Source of the DNA: Salinibacterium sp.
GTDB lineage: Bacteria > Actinomycetota > Actinomycetes > Actinomycetales > Microbacteriaceae
Direction: 5' to 3'
DNA: 64,000 nucleotides
NCBI GenBank assembly: GCA_019638845.1
Contig: JAHBSZ010000001.1
Span: forward strand, 496,001-560,000
Shown piece by piece: positions 63,899 through 64,000 of the stretch (position 1 is its first letter; every line of letters starts with the position of its first letter). The position numbers and the translations under genes are program-made. The notes beneath the pieces were generated by a model. That model had not been told where the DNA came from. It was given only the letters and a program-made list of their open reading frames with translations, and ran no database searches.

Positions 63899-64000
63899 GA
63901 GTGGGGTGTTCGTGCGCACCGTGGCCGGCTGGTTCGAGTTGGAACGTCGAGTGCTCGATCTGCACGGCGAAGTGCTCCGCGACACAGTGCTGGAGGTCGT
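63891..64000 (-). CDS. C-terminus of a cation diffusion facilitator (Zn/Co/Cd exporter), cut by the window edge
   Basis: The last 35 codons are visible: DLQHCVAEHFAVQIEHST followed by FQLEPAGHGAHEHPTHD and TGA. The IEHSTFQLE segment and the His-rich tail match the cytosolic C-terminal domain of CDF exporters. The frame continues past base 64000. Its stop overlaps the AhpD-like start. Confidence 0.8.
   Translation of the reverse strand, partial: DLQHCVAEHFAVQIEHSTFQLEPAGHGAHEHPTHD

Overview
The window comes from a high-GC Gram-positive bacterium of the Actinomycetota, most likely Microbacteriaceae or a close Micrococcales relative. The reasons are frequent GTG starts, many 1-4 nt gene overlaps, DUF222/HNH, DUF501 and DUF4192 proteins, a mycosin-like S8 protease, a polyprenol-phosphate-mannose synthase and mixed Shine-Dalgarno/leaderless starts. 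This is inference from gene content; the genus cannot be fixed. The layout looks like an ordinary chromosome: no phage, integrase, insertion sequence, CRISPR array or rRNA operon was seen. Gene density is high and no gap exceeds 300 bases.

Layout. 0-9 kb: a YcaQ-like winged-helix protein, a lipoprotein, lemA-htpX, and a TetR-led operon (PLP amino acid deaminase, aldonolactone oxidase, GH1 beta-glucosidase). 8.7-12 kb: an Ig-like-repeat membrane protein convergent with an unusual SGNH-GAF fusion. 12-15.9 kb: a two-component system bracketed by two paralogous COG4705 (DUF347) membrane proteins that carry a matching promoter-proximal palindrome. 15.9-18.7 kb: a glycosyltransferase/GtrA operon. 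18.7-21.3 kb: a CDF-like transporter, a DMT permease with a histidine-rich tail, a membrane-anchored peroxiredoxin-like protein and a tRNA with anticodon TAA. 21.3-29.4 kb: NDH-2, S8 protease, DUF501, FtsB/DivIC-like protein, enolase, hisS, a structured intergenic element, mazG, a 32-residue microprotein and a nuclease. 29.4-43.2 kb: a broken DUF222/HNH gene, DUF4192, a RecQ-like helicase with a PRTase-like tail, transporters, CPBP protease, an intact DUF222/HNH gene, AlkD-type protein and mfd. 43.2-49.1 kb: potADBC and an amidohydrolase. 49.1-52 kb: pth, rplY and gnd. 51.9-57 kb: a PTS/epimerase/DeoR/BtpA cluster matching the E. coli sgc gene set. 57-64 kb: fadD, prs, glmU, tRNA-Gln, MarR regulator, YeiH-family exporter, AhpD-like protein and the C-terminus of a CDF cation exporter cut by the window edge.

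How the genes work together. Most of the window is housekeeping (glycolysis, translation, nucleotide and peptidoglycan precursors, DNA repair, respiration). The least understood parts are the COG4705/two-component module (11.9-15.9 kb) and the sgc-like operon (51.9-57 kb), whose sugar substrate is unknown. The right end (MarR, YeiH, AhpD-like, CDF) and the 18.7-21.2 kb cluster look like metal or redox stress functions. No frankly new system such as a defence island or gene cluster was recognised. The best candidates for follow-up are the COG4705 module, the structured RNA candidate at 27.8-27.94 kb and the overlapping 32-aa microprotein.
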